A stretch of DNA of 64,000 nt from Bryobacteraceae bacterium (GCA_026129905.1 JAHCHE010000003.1:124001-188000), one strand, 5' to 3'. Numbered from the stretch's first letter, positions 36,997-46,826 are shown. Translations and numbers: made by a program. The notes: generated by a model from the sequence alone, not told the origin.

Positions 36997-37845
36997 TCAG
37001 CGGATGAATTCGACCGTTACGCGGTTGGGGATGATGCCGGCTTCATGGCCCATGTCGAGCATCTTCTGCGCCGCCTCTTGGACGGCCGGGCCGCCGTCGA
37101 GCGTATAGTCGTTGACGTACATGCCGACGAACTTCTCGGCCTGCTGCGGTTCCATGTCGCGGGCGAACTGTAGAGCGTAATTGAGCGCCTCTTCCGGATG
37201 GTCGAGCGCATACTGGATGGACGCTTTCATCAGGCGGCAGCACTCGCGCTGGATCTCGGGAGGCAACGAGCGCCGTAGGACGTTGGCGCCAAGCGGGAGC
37301 GGCAAGCCGTAGCGTTCCTTCCACCAGCGCCCAAGGTCGAGGACGTGATGGAAACCGCTCTTGGCGTAGGTAAGTTGGGCTTCGTGGATCACCAGTCCCA
37401 CGTCCACTACGCGATCGTCGACCGCGTCCGGAATTTGATCGAACGGCAGCTCCACCGCCTGAAAATCCGGCTGCATCAGCTTGAGCACCAGGTACGCCGT
37501 GGTGGTCCGGCCCGGGATCCCAATCCGTTTTCCTTTCAGCTCGCGAGGATCGAGGGGGCTGGCGGAGATGAGCGTAGGCCCGTAGCCGTCTCCCACGCTG
37601 GAACCGCTGGCCATCAGGGCGTACTGGGGCGCCACGTAGGCATAGGCGTGATAGGAGACGGCAGTGAGGTCGTAGGCGCCTTCGGAAGCCTTGCGGTTCA
37701 GAGATTCGATGTCCTCGAGGACGTGGTGGAACGTAACGAGGTTGGAGCGGATCTTGCGCGTGGCGAGCGCGTAGAACATGTAAGCATCGTCGGAATCCGG
37801 GCTGTGGGCACAGACAAGGTCAGTCGGCTTCCCTGCTTCTGGCAT
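36997..37845 (-). CDS. mqnD: 1,4-dihydroxy-6-naphthoate synthase-like protein (futalosine menaquinone pathway)
   Basis: 282 aa periplasmic-binding-protein fold without a signal peptide, as in MqnA and MqnD. AHSPDSDDAYMFYAL, the GKRIGIPGRTTTAYLVLKL block and GLVIHEAQLTYAKSG favour MqnD over MqnA. MqnD cleaves cyclic de-hypoxanthine futalosine in menaquinone synthesis. No other mqn gene is in the window. TATAGT (minus, 37858-37863) ends 12 nt before the start. Confidence 0.85.
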   Translation of the reverse strand: MPEAGKPTDLVCAHSPDSDDAYMFYALATRKIRSNLVTFHHVLEDIESLNRKASEGAYDLTAVSYHAYAYVAPQYALMASGSSVGDGYGPTLISASPLDPRELKGKRIGIPGRTTTAYLVLKLMQPDFQAVELPFDQIPDAVDDRVVDVGLVIHEAQLTYAKSGFHHVLDLGRWWKERYGLPLPLGANVLRRSLPPEIQRECCRLMKASIQYALDHPEEALNYALQFARDMEPQQAEKFVGMYVNDYTLDGGPAVQEAAQKMLDMGHEAGIIPNRVTVEFIR

Positions 37846-37921
37846 AGAGAGATATTCACTATAGCAGAGTCCATCCCGACGGAAGCCGAGATTTTTGCGG
37901 TGGTCCGGCGCCGGTTGGCGA

Positions 37922-38380
37922 CTACGGAGACTCGGATATCATGAGCGCCAGTCCGGCGACGACGGCCGAAAGCGCCCTCTCCAACTCGGAAAACATTCCG
38001 CCGGCCTCGTCAATCCGGCCCTGCCGCGCAAGCTGTTCGATCGCAAGAGCGGCAGAAAAAGCGGCGCCTGTTCCGAAGTTTCCGACCGCGCCTTTCAAGG
38101 AGTGCGCCGAAAACTCAAGACTCTCCGGGTCCCGGTCCCGCAGCGCCTGTCGAACGCCGTCGATGAGCCCGGGGGATTCCTTAAGAAAAATCTGAGCGAC
38201 CTCTCGCAATAGATCCTCGTCGCCGCCGACCCGCCCGAGGGCGGCTTCAAGGTCGATGCCGAACCCGTTTGTAGGCTTCAATGAACACACCTTAATTTCG
38301 CCATCCGCTAATCCATCGGACGCGCGGGGGTGTTCCCTTAGATCTATTTTCACGCCAATCGTCCTCCGCAGGGTAGACAA
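37922..38380 (-). CDS. HPt-domain phosphotransfer protein
   Basis: Up to 152 aa with one histidine phosphotransfer domain: EDLLREVAQIFLKESPGLID, then SAHSLKGAVGNFG with the phospho-accepting His93. It would relay phosphate between a hybrid kinase and a response regulator, but neither is adjacent. The N-terminal ~35 residues look low in structure; internal GTG starts (38353 or further in) are possible. Convergence or linkage with neighbours gives no clue to its partner. Confidence 0.85.
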   Translation of the reverse strand: MSTLRRTIGVKIDLREHPRASDGLADGEIKVCSLKPTNGFGIDLEAALGRVGGDEDLLREVAQIFLKESPGLIDGVRQALRDRDPESLEFSAHSLKGAVGNFGTGAAFSAALAIEQLARQGRIDEAGGMFSELERALSAVVAGLALMISESP

Positions 38381-38431
38381 GAGACGCGGCGCGGCGGCTC
38401 GCGCAGGTTCCGGAACGCGGACGATGGCGGC

Positions 38432-39106
38432 TCAGGGTAGTTTTTTGACTCGAAGGTTGCGGAATTCGACCCGCGTGCCGTGTCCGAGGAAGCCGATGCG
38501 GCCGGTTGTGCGGGCGAGTCCTGGATGTTTCTTAAGAACCTCGGGGTCCTTGATCGTGTCCAGGTCGGCATCGAGAATCACGGTTCCGTTGAGTTTCACG
38601 GCGATACGGCGGCCGTTGGCGGTAATCTCCTCGTCGTTCCACTCGCCGGCCGGTTTCAGGAAACCCGTTTTCGCCGGGACGACGTCGTAGATGGAGCCGT
38701 GCCGTTGGACGGGCTTGATCCAATCCTTGTACTTGGGGTGGTCGTGATCGAGGATCTGGATTTCCATGCCGCTGTAGGCTATGTCCCCGGCGAGGGGCGC
38801 CCGGATACCGATCCCGTTGTTGCCGCCCGGCTCCATCTTGAATTCAAACCGGAAGACGAAGTTCGCGAACTCCTCCCGGGTCAGCAGGTTTCCGCCTCCG
38901 TCGGCGGGGCAGACGATGCTGCCGTTTTCGACGATGTAGCCCCGGCCGGAGTGCTTGCCGTAGACGAGCATCCACCCGTCGAGCGATTCGCCGTCGAACA
39001 GGGGGGTGAATCCCTCCTCGACGCCAAGGGCCGGCGTTAACACGCCGAGCAGGAGTATCGACGGGAGAGCGGCCGTCAATCCGAGTGATGCGCGCCTGGT
39101 CCGCAT
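38432..39106 (-). CDS. DUF1080 / 3-keto-disaccharide hydrolase-like protein
   Basis: 224 aa from ATG 39106 with signal peptide ([19 protein letters not shown]). The concanavalin-like domain has [51 protein letters not shown] and [19 protein letters not shown], all standard DUF1080 blocks. Recent work links some members to 3-keto-glycoside hydrolysis; others may only bind sugars. Start is chosen by signal peptide because no ribosome-binding site is seen. A second DUF1080 gene lies at 54249. Confidence 0.88.
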   Translation of the reverse strand: MRTRRASLGLTAALPSILLLGVLTPALGVEEGFTPLFDGESLDGWMLVYGKHSGRGYIVENGSIVCPADGGGNLLTREEFANFVFRFEFKMEPGGNNGIGIRAPLAGDIAYSGMEIQILDHDHPKYKDWIKPVQRHGSIYDVVPAKTGFLKPAGEWNDEEITANGRRIAVKLNGTVILDADLDTIKDPEVLKKHPGLARTTGRIGFLGHGTRVEFRNLRVKKLP

Positions 39107-39185
39107 GTCGTCAGGAGGTTCGATAAGATGAATCTCCCACAGTCCGGCGCCGGGAGGCAAGCTCTCGGGTTCTGGTGAATTCGAC

Positions 39186-39936
39186 TTACGGCGCCGCCGT
39201 CACCACGACGTCGTCGAAGTCCGAGCCGGTGTTGCACCAGGTGTACAGCGCGATGCGGCCGTTGGCGTGGCTCGCGTCGTTCACCGTGAACAGCGGCTGG
39301 CCGTTGAAGGCGATCCGGATCTGCCCGTTGGCCATCGTCGCTTCCACCGCGTACCACTGATTCTGCGCGTAGGCGAAGGCGTCTTCGGCCAGCTTGGTCC
39401 ACATCCCGTTCACCACCTTCACCAACCGGCGGTAGTTCCGCGAGGTGTCCATCGAGAAGCGGTAGTAGTTGTTGGCGTCCTTGTAGCCGAACATCAGCCC
39501 GATGGCGTCGTTGTCGGCCGAACGCATCTTCGCGCTGAAGGCGTAGTTGGTCCAGGCGCTCTGCCCGGCGTAGGCGAACGTTCCCGGCAAGGGCAGCGCG
39601 CCGACCGTGCCGCCCCAGATGTTGCTGGTCTGATGCAACATGCCGTTGCTGACGCTCCATTTCGACGGCTTGTCGGTAGTGCCCTGGTCCACCTTGGTCC
39701 AGGCGGCGGGCAGCGGGCCGGCGGTGGAGAACGCGTCGGTGAACAGCGGAGGCTGCGCGCCGCCGGCGGTCTGGTTGACGGTAAACGTCTGGCCGGCGAT
39801 GGCGGCGGTGGCCTGGCGGGCGGCGGTATCGACGTTGGCCTCCACGGCGTAGTTCACTGTTCCCGAGCCCGTGCCGCTGGCGCCGGAAGTGATGCTCAGC
39901 TAGGTGGTGTTGGAGACGGCGGAGGTGCGACTGCTT
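39186..39936 (-). pseudogene. C-terminal remnant of a BACON/LamG-like surface protein
   Basis: The longest intact frame (39186-39857) begins inside a BACON-like domain (NYAVEANVDTAARQATAAI, then GQTFTVNQ) and ends with a concanavalin-like domain (WTNYAFSAKMRSADNDAIGL, NNYYRFSMDTSRNYRRLVKV). Reading further upstream in the same frame gives AVSNTT, a TAG at 39901-39903, then LSITSGASGTGSGT. In BACON domains a Trp usually stands at the stop position, so TGG to TAG is likely. There is no start, signal peptide or ribosome-binding site, and the rest of the protein is missing. It lies about 60 bp beyond the 3' end of tRNA-fMet. Confidence 0.65.
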
Positions 39937-39994
39937 CCAGAAGAGCTGGAGGCGCAGATCAAGTTTCGGTTCCCCGAAACAGTTATGAATGGCT

Positions 39995-40071
<77 letters not shown>

Positions 40072-40184
40072 CTTTTATCCTATCGCAGGGGCGCCGCGCG
40101 GTCAACCGGTGGAGGCAAAAATCGGAGAACAAGGCGCGAATCGCGGATTGCATGGCCTGGGCCCGCGGGTATATGCTTTCCGGC

Positions 40185-41531
40185 ATGCGTACAATGACGC
40201 GGAGACTCGCGGGTATTCCGGCCTTGGCTTGCCTGGCCGCGCTGGGCGCCCCGCTTTCTCTTGACGCCGGCGCCGTACGGGCCGGCTATGCCAAGACCGA
40301 GATCACGCCCCGTGAACCGATCGAGATGGCCGGTTACGATCTGCGCGGCGCGCCGTCAGACGGCGTGCACCCAGGCGAGAAGCTGTACGTCCGGGCCGTG
40401 GTCTTCTCCGACGGCGTCCAAACCGTCGCCTTTGTCTCCGCCGACGTGATCGGCATTCGGGACACCGACGAGTTTCGGAAGCGGATCTCGGCCGCCACCG
40501 GCATTCCCTTCGGCAACATCCTGCTCGGCGACGCCCACAATCACGCTTCCCCTTCGCCAAGCGCCAAAGGCGAGAACGAGTGGGAGCGCCGGTTTGCCAC
40601 CGGGCTCGTCGCCACGGTCAAGACCGCGCAGGCGGGACTGCAACCGGTACGGATTGCGGCCGGCGCGGGACATTCACGAATTGCGATGAACCGCCGGCAG
40701 GTGAAGCCGCAAGACGCCGACTCATTTCTCACGTTCGACGAAAACGCCCGCAGTCAGTCGTTCGGCAAGTTCAAGACGGACCAGCCGGCGAAGGTCTATG
40801 AATTCGGGGGCGTGATGCGGATTGGCGCCAACCCGGCCGGCCCTATCGACGACGCGGTGCAGGTTGTGCGGATCGACGCGGCGGGCGGCAAGCCGCTGGC
40901 GGTCATGATTCACTACGCCTGCCACGGCACGTCGCTCGGCGGGCGGAACAGCAAGATCTCGGGCGAATGGATGGGCCGGATGCAGGAGTACCTCGAACAG
41001 CAGATACCGGGCGCCGGCGCGATCTACTTACAGGGCGCCGCGGGCGACATCAACCCGCGCGTGGTCGGCGGACTGGACGGCTACCAGGACAACATCAACG
41101 TGACGCGCGCGTTAGGCGAGGAGATCGGCCGCGAGGCGGTGCGGGTCTACCGCACGTTGGCGCCGGAACCGCTGGAAGCAACGATTCAGGTCGAGTCCGA
41201 GGATATCCGGCTGCCGCGCGCCTACCGGGAACTGTTCGACGATTTCAAGGACACCGCCGTCATCGCGCCGACCAGCGCCGTCCGCGTCGGCGACCTGATG
41301 TGGGTGACTTTCCCGGGCGAGATGTTCCACGCCATCGGCAAGCGCGTGAAAGCGGCCTGCCCGGCGCCGCACGCCCACCTGTTCGGCTACGTCAACGGCT
41401 ATATCGGCTACTTCACGGAGCGGGAGGCATACGCCGAGGGCGGGTACGAACCGGCCACCAGCCACCTGGACCCTGCCGCCGAGGAAATCTACATGCGCCA
41501 GGTCGGCGAATTCCTGAAGCGCTTTCACTAA
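40185..41531 (+). CDS. Neutral/alkaline ceramidase-like secreted protein
   Basis: 448 aa with a leader (MRTMTRRLAGIPALACLAALG). The blocks VRAGYAKTEITPREPIEMAGYD, FVSADVIGIRD, LGDAHNHASPSP (metal-binding His), IHYACHGTSLGG and YLQGAAGDINP match the neutral ceramidase N-terminal domain used also by many uncharacterised bacterial amidases. It lacks the ceramidase C-terminal immunoglobulin-like domain (~650 aa in ceramidases), so its substrate may not be ceramide. ATG 40173 or 40194 are alternative starts. Four bp before the next gene. Confidence 0.82.
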   Translation: MRTMTRRLAGIPALACLAALGAPLSLDAGAVRAGYAKTEITPREPIEMAGYDLRGAPSDGVHPGEKLYVRAVVFSDGVQTVAFVSADVIGIRDTDEFRKRISAATGIPFGNILLGDAHNHASPSPSAKGENEWERRFATGLVATVKTAQAGLQPVRIAAGAGHSRIAMNRRQVKPQDADSFLTFDENARSQSFGKFKTDQPAKVYEFGGVMRIGANPAGPIDDAVQVVRIDAAGGKPLAVMIHYACHGTSLGGRNSKISGEWMGRMQEYLEQQIPGAGAIYLQGAAGDINPRVVGGLDGYQDNINVTRALGEEIGREAVRVYRTLAPEPLEATIQVESEDIRLPRAYRELFDDFKDTAVIAPTSAVRVGDLMWVTFPGEMFHAIGKRVKAACPAPHAHLFGYVNGYIGYFTEREAYAEGGYEPATSHLDPAAEEIYMRQVGEFLKRFH

Positions 41532-41535
41532 AACC

Positions 41536-42921
41536 ATGAGGCCTACTCCAATCATCCTCACCCTCGCGGCGGTCTGCGCCGCGCAGGACTCCGTCGTGAT
41601 CCGCCCGAAGGAGATCGACGACATCCTGGTGAACCCCGGCAGGGGCATCCAGACCTTCCAGCGCTTCCGGCAGCAGGCGATCTACCCGGGCCTTCGCTGG
41701 TCCGAGGTCGGCCCCACCGAGCCGGTTCCCGATGCCGCGGGCAAGGTGGACTTTCCCGAATCCTCGATGGCGTACCTGCGGTGGTTCTGGTGGCAGCTCG
41801 AGCCTGAGCAGGGCAAGTACCGGTGGGACATCATCGATTCGGCGCTGGAGGAAGCGCGCAAGCACGGCCAGACGGTGATGTTCCGGATCATGCCTTACGA
41901 CCAGGGCAATCCCCTCCCCGAGTGGTACCGCAACTCCGGGGCGCGCCGGGCCAACAAGCCGGAAGACGCCGACGGCAAGGTCTGGTCGCCGGACGCCGAC
42001 GATCCGCTCTACATGAAGCATTGGGGCGAGCTGGTCAGGCAGGCGGGCCTCCGTTACGACGGCCACCCATTCCTGGACAGCGTCGACATCTCAACGGTTG
42101 GTTACTGGGGCGAAGGCTGGGGACCGCACCTGCCGAGCCGCGCCATGCAGCAGGCGCTCATCGACCTTTACTTCGACTCGTTCAAGCGGACGCCCCTGTT
42201 GATGAACTTCGACGAGCCGGCGGCGCTCGCCTATGGAACCGAACGCGGCGCGGGCTGGCGGCTGGACTGTTGGGGCGACCTCGGCGGACGAGGCAAGAAG
42301 ATGATGCACATGCTCGATCTCTACCCGCAGCAGGTTGTAAGAACCGGGATTCAGGACGTATGGCAGCGGCGCCCGGTCTCGCTCGAGACCTGCGGCACGC
42401 CCGCTTCGTGGAAAAAGTGGGGCTACAGCGACGCCGACCTCGACGACATCTTCGCGCAGGCCCTCCGCTGGCACGCCAGCACCATCAACGTCAAGTCCAC
42501 CGCCATTCCGCCGGAGTGGAAATCGCGCTTCACGGAATTTGAGAAGCGGATCGGCTATCGCTTCATTCTCCGCCGCATCGAGTACCCCGCCCGGGCGCAA
42601 ATCGGAAGGATGATGCCGCTCCACATGTGGTGGCTCAACGCGGGCGTCTCGCCTGTCTATCACGAGTTCGAACTTGCCGTGGAACTGCGATCGCCCCAGC
42701 GGGCTTCCGTCGCGCGCCTGTCCGTTGACCTGAAGAAGTGGCTGCCTGGCGACGCCGTCTACGACGGAAGCATCTACGTCGACGATGCGCTAGCGCCGGG
42801 AGAGTACCGCGTGCGGGTGGCGATCCTCGATCCGCGGACGAACCGGCCGGCCATCCGGCTCGCGATGGAAGGCTTGCAGGACGACGGCTGGTACGACCTG
42901 GGAAAAGTGGTCCTGGAATAG
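41536..42921 (+). CDS. DUF4832-type TIM-barrel glycoside-hydrolase-like protein
   Basis: 461 aa with a short signal (MRPTPIILTLAAVCAAQ). The barrel part reads ILVNPGRGIQTFQRFRQQ, YLRWFWWQLEPEQGKYRWD, VMFRIMPYDQGNPLPEWY and SVDISTVGYWGEGWG; the C-terminal half is a beta-sandwich (WWLNAGVSPVYHEFELAVEL, GEYRVRVAILDPRTNRPAI). This resembles proteins with a GH42-like barrel plus DUF4832. It starts 4 bp after the ceramidase-like stop, so both are probably one transcript. Confidence 0.78.
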   Translation: MRPTPIILTLAAVCAAQDSVVIRPKEIDDILVNPGRGIQTFQRFRQQAIYPGLRWSEVGPTEPVPDAAGKVDFPESSMAYLRWFWWQLEPEQGKYRWDIIDSALEEARKHGQTVMFRIMPYDQGNPLPEWYRNSGARRANKPEDADGKVWSPDADDPLYMKHWGELVRQAGLRYDGHPFLDSVDISTVGYWGEGWGPHLPSRAMQQALIDLYFDSFKRTPLLMNFDEPAALAYGTERGAGWRLDCWGDLGGRGKKMMHMLDLYPQQVVRTGIQDVWQRRPVSLETCGTPASWKKWGYSDADLDDIFAQALRWHASTINVKSTAIPPEWKSRFTEFEKRIGYRFILRRIEYPARAQIGRMMPLHMWWLNAGVSPVYHEFELAVELRSPQRASVARLSVDLKKWLPGDAVYDGSIYVDDALAPGEYRVRVAILDPRTNRPAIRLAMEGLQDDGWYDLGKVVLE

Positions 42922-42925
42922 CCGC

Positions 42926-43579
42926 TCAGCTTCGCACGCCGAGCAGCGCGTCGACCAACTCCTGCATGTTGTCCACCAGCATGTCGGGGGGATCTTCCAG
43001 AAATCCTTCCGGCTGAAACCCGTAGCTGACGCCGCATACGCGGATGCCGGCGTTGCGGCCCGTCTGCACGTCCACAGCGCTGTCTCCCACAATCATCGAC
43101 TCTTCCCTGCGGGCGCCGCTTTCTTCGAGAAGCTTGTCCACGCCTATCGGGTCCGGCTTCTTGCGTTCGAAGCTGTTGCCGCCGTAGACCCTCAAGAAGT
43201 GCCCGCCGACGCCCAGGCCCTCCACCAACGCCTGACTGAACCGCACGGGCTTGTTGGTCAGCACGGCCATCGCGATTCTCTCGTCGTGGAACCGGTCGAG
43301 CGCTTCCCGCACGCCCGGATACAGACGCGTGTTGTCCAGCATGTGCTCGCGGTAGTAGGTGAGGAAGTACTCGAGCGCGTGGGCGCACTCCGCTTCCGTG
43401 GCCTCCGGGCCAAGGGCGCGGCGAATAAGCACGGGAGCGCCGTTGCCGACGTAGGAATAGACGATTTCGTTCTCGATCCGTCCCAGCCCAAGGTTCGCGC
43501 GGGCCGCGTTCACCGAATTGGCCAAGTCCAGCTTGGAATCGATAAGCGTCCCGTCGAGGTCAAAGATGAGCAAATCCAT
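42926..43579 (-). CDS. gph: HAD-family phosphoglycolate phosphatase-like protein
   Basis: 217 aa from ATG 43579 with HAD motif I DLDGTL, motif II VLTNKP, motif III KKPDP and motif IV GDSAVDVQTGRNAG; the cap domain after motif I is the helical type of Gph/PGP enzymes. It would hydrolyse 2-phosphoglycolate or another small phosphate ester in the cytosol. A longer frame starts at 43621, but the conserved core begins at MDLLIFDLDGTL. Downstream of cvpA on the same strand. Confidence 0.88.
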   Translation of the reverse strand: MDLLIFDLDGTLIDSKLDLANSVNAARANLGLGRIENEIVYSYVGNGAPVLIRRALGPEATEAECAHALEYFLTYYREHMLDNTRLYPGVREALDRFHDERIAMAVLTNKPVRFSQALVEGLGVGGHFLRVYGGNSFERKKPDPIGVDKLLEESGARREESMIVGDSAVDVQTGRNAGIRVCGVSYGFQPEGFLEDPPDMLVDNMQELVDALLGVRS

Positions 43580-43649
43580 CCGATGCGCCGCCGGGCGATC
43601 TCCCCGGCCCGAAAACTTCATTTTATCGTGCGGGGGCGCATCGGCGGCC

Positions 43650-44213
43650 TCACAGCTCGTGCTCCGGCAGGCGCCGATGCCGCACCTGTTCCCAGACCTG
43701 TTTCACTTTTTCGTAGCTGTCGTGGAAGGCGTCCTTGAGTTCTTTCGGCGCCATCGCCGCGCAGACGTTGGCGGCCTCGACGAAGTACGGCGCATATTGG
43801 GAATTCACCACGGCTCGAGGGGGAGGCTTCGGGGAGAATGCGACCAGCGCCAACACCAGCGCGACGCCCGCCACCAGGCCCCGCACAAGGCCAAAGGCGC
43901 CGCCCAGCGTGCGGTCGAACCAGCTCAGTCCCGCCCACCTGAACAACGCGGCCAGCCCCTTTCCCAGCAGCCCGCCCAGGACAAGGCACGCCACGAAGAC
44001 GATGACAAAACCGAGAAAGTCCGAGACGGCCTTGGAACTGACAAAGGGCGACAGAAACGCGCCGGCCGCACCGTAAAACCAGATGCCCATGGTCACGCCG
44101 GCGATGGCCGCCGCGATCCCGATGCCCACACGCGCGAATCCCGCCATGAGTCCGGCGATCGCCGACAGGCCCACCAGCAGTATTAAGACGAGGTCAAGCC
44201 AGTTCACGGTCAC
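43650..44213 (-). CDS. cvpA: CvpA family inner-membrane protein
   Basis: 187 aa with four hydrophobic segments in the first ~125 residues (WLDLVLILLVGLSAIAGLMA, IGIAAAIAGVTMGIWFYGAA, FLGFVIVFVACLVLGGLLG, LVRGLVAGVALVLALVAF) and a soluble helical tail. FARVGIGIA and WFDRTLGGAFGLVRG are family-typical. CvpA proteins are linked to colicin V production, envelope stress and purine-gene neighbourhoods; here purC lies upstream on the same strand, consistent with that old association. Confidence 0.85.
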   Translation of the reverse strand: MTVNWLDLVLILLVGLSAIAGLMAGFARVGIGIAAAIAGVTMGIWFYGAAGAFLSPFVSSKAVSDFLGFVIVFVACLVLGGLLGKGLAALFRWAGLSWFDRTLGGAFGLVRGLVAGVALVLALVAFSPKPPPRAVVNSQYAPYFVEAANVCAAMAPKELKDAFHDSYEKVKQVWEQVRHRRLPEHEL

Positions 44214-44251
44214 AACGCTCCGCCCGCGGCGCTCGCGGCGAGGCCGCCGCG

Positions 44252-45184
44252 CTAATCGGACGCCGCTCGCTCCACCGTGGGCGCCCGCTCCGCAAGAGAC
44301 CTCCCGCTGAGCCGCTCGTACGCCTCAACATATTTCTTACTGGTATTACGCGCGACGTCGGCCGGCAGTGCCGGAGCGGGCGGCTGTTTGTTCCAGTGAA
44401 TCGATTCCAGGTAGTCGCGGACGTACTGCTTGTCGAAAGAAGGCTGCGGACCGCCCGGACGGTACGTCGCGGCGGGCCAGAACCGGGACGAATCCGGCGT
44501 CAGGGCCTCGTCGGCGAGCAAGAGTTCCCCGTCAATGAAGCCGAACTCGAACTTGGTGTCCGCGATGATGATCCCCCGCTCCCGCGCGTACGCTGCCGCG
44601 CGGCTGTAAATATCGAGCGTCAGATCGCGGACCTTCTTCGCCACGTCCCCCCCGACGATCGCCGCAGCCTCCTCAAAGGAAATGTTCTCGTCGTGTCCGG
44701 ACTGGGCTTTGGTGGCCGGAGTGAAGATCGGCTCCGGAAGCTGCGCGCTCTCCGTCAGGCCCGCCGGAAGCGGAATGCCGCACACCGCGCCGGTCTTCTG
44801 GTAGTCTTTCCAGCCGGAACCGGACAGGTACCCTCGGGCGACGCACTCGATCTCCAGCATCTTCGCGCGGCGGACGAGCATCGACCGTCCCTCGAGCTGC
44901 CCGGCGTACCGCGGCAGCGGCGCCGGGTAAGCCTCGACGTCGGCCGTGACGATGTGGTTCGGCAGCGCGTCTTTCAGGTAATCGAACCAGAACAGGGAGA
45001 GCTGCGTGAGCACCCGTCCCTTGTCCGGGATGCCCGTGGCCAGGATGTAATCGAACGCGGAGATCCGGTCCGTCGCGACGATCAGCAGATCGCCGCCAAT
45101 CTCGTAAATGTCCCGGACTTTGCCTCGCGAGTGCAGCGGCACGCCGGGAAGATTCGTTTCAAGCAGGACACCGTTTTCGCTCAT
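44252..45184 (-). CDS. purC: Phosphoribosylaminoimidazole-succinocarboxamide synthase
   Basis: 310 aa, the longer eukaryote-like SAICAR synthase form. RGKVRDIYEIGGDLLIVATDR, SAFDYIL, ECVARGYLSGSGWKDYQ, TPATKAQSGHDENIS and DTKFEFGF are the standard ATP, CAIR and aspartate-binding blocks. It joins aspartate to CAIR in purine biosynthesis. The ATG at 45184 overlaps the hemerythrin stop by 4 bp, so translation of the two may be coupled. Confidence 0.95.
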   Translation of the reverse strand: MSENGVLLETNLPGVPLHSRGKVRDIYEIGGDLLIVATDRISAFDYILATGIPDKGRVLTQLSLFWFDYLKDALPNHIVTADVEAYPAPLPRYAGQLEGRSMLVRRAKMLEIECVARGYLSGSGWKDYQKTGAVCGIPLPAGLTESAQLPEPIFTPATKAQSGHDENISFEEAAAIVGGDVAKKVRDLTLDIYSRAAAYARERGIIIADTKFEFGFIDGELLLADEALTPDSSRFWPAATYRPGGPQPSFDKQYVRDYLESIHWNKQPPAPALPADVARNTSKKYVEAYERLSGRSLAERAPTVERAASD

Positions 45185-45618
45185 AGACAAATTCGTACGA
45201 CGCTCGCGTCGATCTTGCGCCCGAGGTCCTCCAGCCGCTCGCGCGGGAGCGCCTTCTGAATCTCTTCAAAGAGGGCTTCTTCCTCGCGCCGGATGTGACG
45301 GTGGAGCAGGTCCGTGAATTCGCGCAGCCGCTCGGGCGAGGGCGCGGCGCGAAGCGACTCCACCAGCGACTCGATTTCCCGGTGCTCGCGGATCAGGTCC
45401 TCGGTAAGCTCCGAGGGGCAGGCCGGGAAAAGAATCCGTTCCTCCACCTCGAAGTGGTTAACCAGCTCCACTTCGTAGCGGTCGATGATCCGGCGCGCTT
45501 GCCGGGCAACGTTCTGCGGACTTTCGTCCTCCTGGAGGGAGCGGTTGACCAGCACGCACAACGCAAGTCCATTGTGGTGCTGGTGGGAAAGCGGAATCAG
45601 GCTCTTATCCCTGAGCAC
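45181..45618 (-). CDS. Hemerythrin HHE-domain protein
   Basis: 145 aa four-helix protein with metal ligands spread along it: SHQHHNGL, VNHFEVEERILFP, IREHREIESL and HRHIRREEEALFEE. Such di-iron proteins sense or bind oxygen or nitric oxide, or store iron. It is directly upstream of purC with a 4-bp overlap, an unusual pairing for which I can offer no established explanation. Confidence 0.88.
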   Translation of the reverse strand: MLRDKSLIPLSHQHHNGLALCVLVNRSLQEDESPQNVARQARRIIDRYEVELVNHFEVEERILFPACPSELTEDLIREHREIESLVESLRAAPSPERLREFTDLLHRHIRREEEALFEEIQKALPRERLEDLGRKIDASVVRICL

Positions 45619-45638
45619 GCTTCCGTCTTCTCCTCATG

Positions 45639-46763
45639 CTAGGCCTCGGACATCTCCTCCCAGGTTACCTCGCGGCCGGAGGCGCACGCCGTGAGCGCCA
45701 TCACGGCCGTCAGCGTGCTTTCCGCGGCCGAGACGCCCATGTTTTCGATCCGGCCATTGCGGACGCCGTCGACAAAATCGTTCACGGCGTCGGCCGTGAT
45801 GTCGTACTTCGTCTGAACGCGCTCTTCCGGCTGTTTGCCGCGCCAGATCGTGTAGCCGCGCCGCGAGACGTTCACGGCGCCGTAGTCGCACATGAACGTT
45901 TCGGAAACGTCCTGAAATCCCGGCGTGCCGAATTGGTTCGCCGAGTAGCTGAACACGCGGCCGTCGGCGAACTGAAACGTGCAGGCGACATTGTCGAAAA
46001 TATCGCCGTACTGGCGAAGCCGCCGGCTGCCGTAGCCGGAGGCTTTCACCGGGTGCATGCCCATGAACCAATTCACGACGTCGACGTTGTGGCAATCCTG
46101 TTCCACCAGGATGTCGCCCGAAAGCTCGCGGTAGAAGAACCAGTTCCGGACTTTCTCCTCGTCGGCGGGATGGCCGGACTTGATGGCCGGACCGCCGCCG
46201 AGCCAGGCCGCCCGGACCATCTGGATCGCGCCCAGTTCGCCGGACCGCACCACGTCGTATGCCCGCCGGTACTCCGTTCCGTACCGCTGCTGGTAGTCCA
46301 CCGTGATGCGCTTGGTTGGGTCGGCCCGCAGCGCCGCCGCCTTCACCCGCCGGCAGCCCGCGGCGTCGACTCCCGCCGGCTTCTCCATAAAAATGTGCTT
46401 GCGGGCGTTCACCGCCGCCTCGAAGTGCTCCGGGTGCAGATAGGCGGGCGTGGCGATCAGCACGGCGTCCACGTTGGAGTTCAGCAGTTCCTTGTAGTCG
46501 GTGAAAACCTGGGCGCCCGAGTACTTCTTCCGCGCTTCCTCGATTCGGTCCTTATAGATATCGCAGACGGCCGCCACGCGCGCGAACTCGTTCTTGGCGA
46601 ACAAGCCGCTGACGTACATGCCGCGATTCCCGCAGCCGATCAGGCCCAGCGTGATGGCCGAGTTGGCCTGCGAACCGCGAGCCGCCCGGCTTTGCGCTAT
46701 CATCAATCCCGTAGCCGCTCCCACGTTCGTCATGAAGCCGCGGCGGCTGCCGTTGTTTTCCAT
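45639..46763 (-). CDS. Gfo/Idh/MocA family oxidoreductase with Tat signal
   Basis: 374 aa starting with SRRGFMTNVGAATG, a Tat-type leader. The Rossmann domain has GLIGCGNRGMYV; EKPAG is the conserved Lys-Pro motif, and the C-terminal alpha/beta domain follows (VEQDCHNVDVVNWFMGMHPV). Members oxidise or reduce sugars and cyclitols with bound NAD(P); exported forms such as glucose-fructose oxidoreductase carry their cofactor across by Tat. ATG 46763 follows GGAGGTC. Upstream of hemerythrin on the same strand, 20 bp apart. Confidence 0.9.
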   Translation of the reverse strand: MENNGSRRGFMTNVGAATGLMIAQSRAARGSQANSAITLGLIGCGNRGMYVSGLFAKNEFARVAAVCDIYKDRIEEARKKYSGAQVFTDYKELLNSNVDAVLIATPAYLHPEHFEAAVNARKHIFMEKPAGVDAAGCRRVKAAALRADPTKRITVDYQQRYGTEYRRAYDVVRSGELGAIQMVRAAWLGGGPAIKSGHPADEEKVRNWFFYRELSGDILVEQDCHNVDVVNWFMGMHPVKASGYGSRRLRQYGDIFDNVACTFQFADGRVFSYSANQFGTPGFQDVSETFMCDYGAVNVSRRGYTIWRGKQPEERVQTKYDITADAVNDFVDGVRNGRIENMGVSAAESTLTAVMALTACASGREVTWEEMSEA

Positions 46764-46826
46764 GTGAGACCTCCAATCAAGCGTACCGGATGGGGGGAAT
46801 TTCGGTTCGTTTGATCCGTGTTTCAT

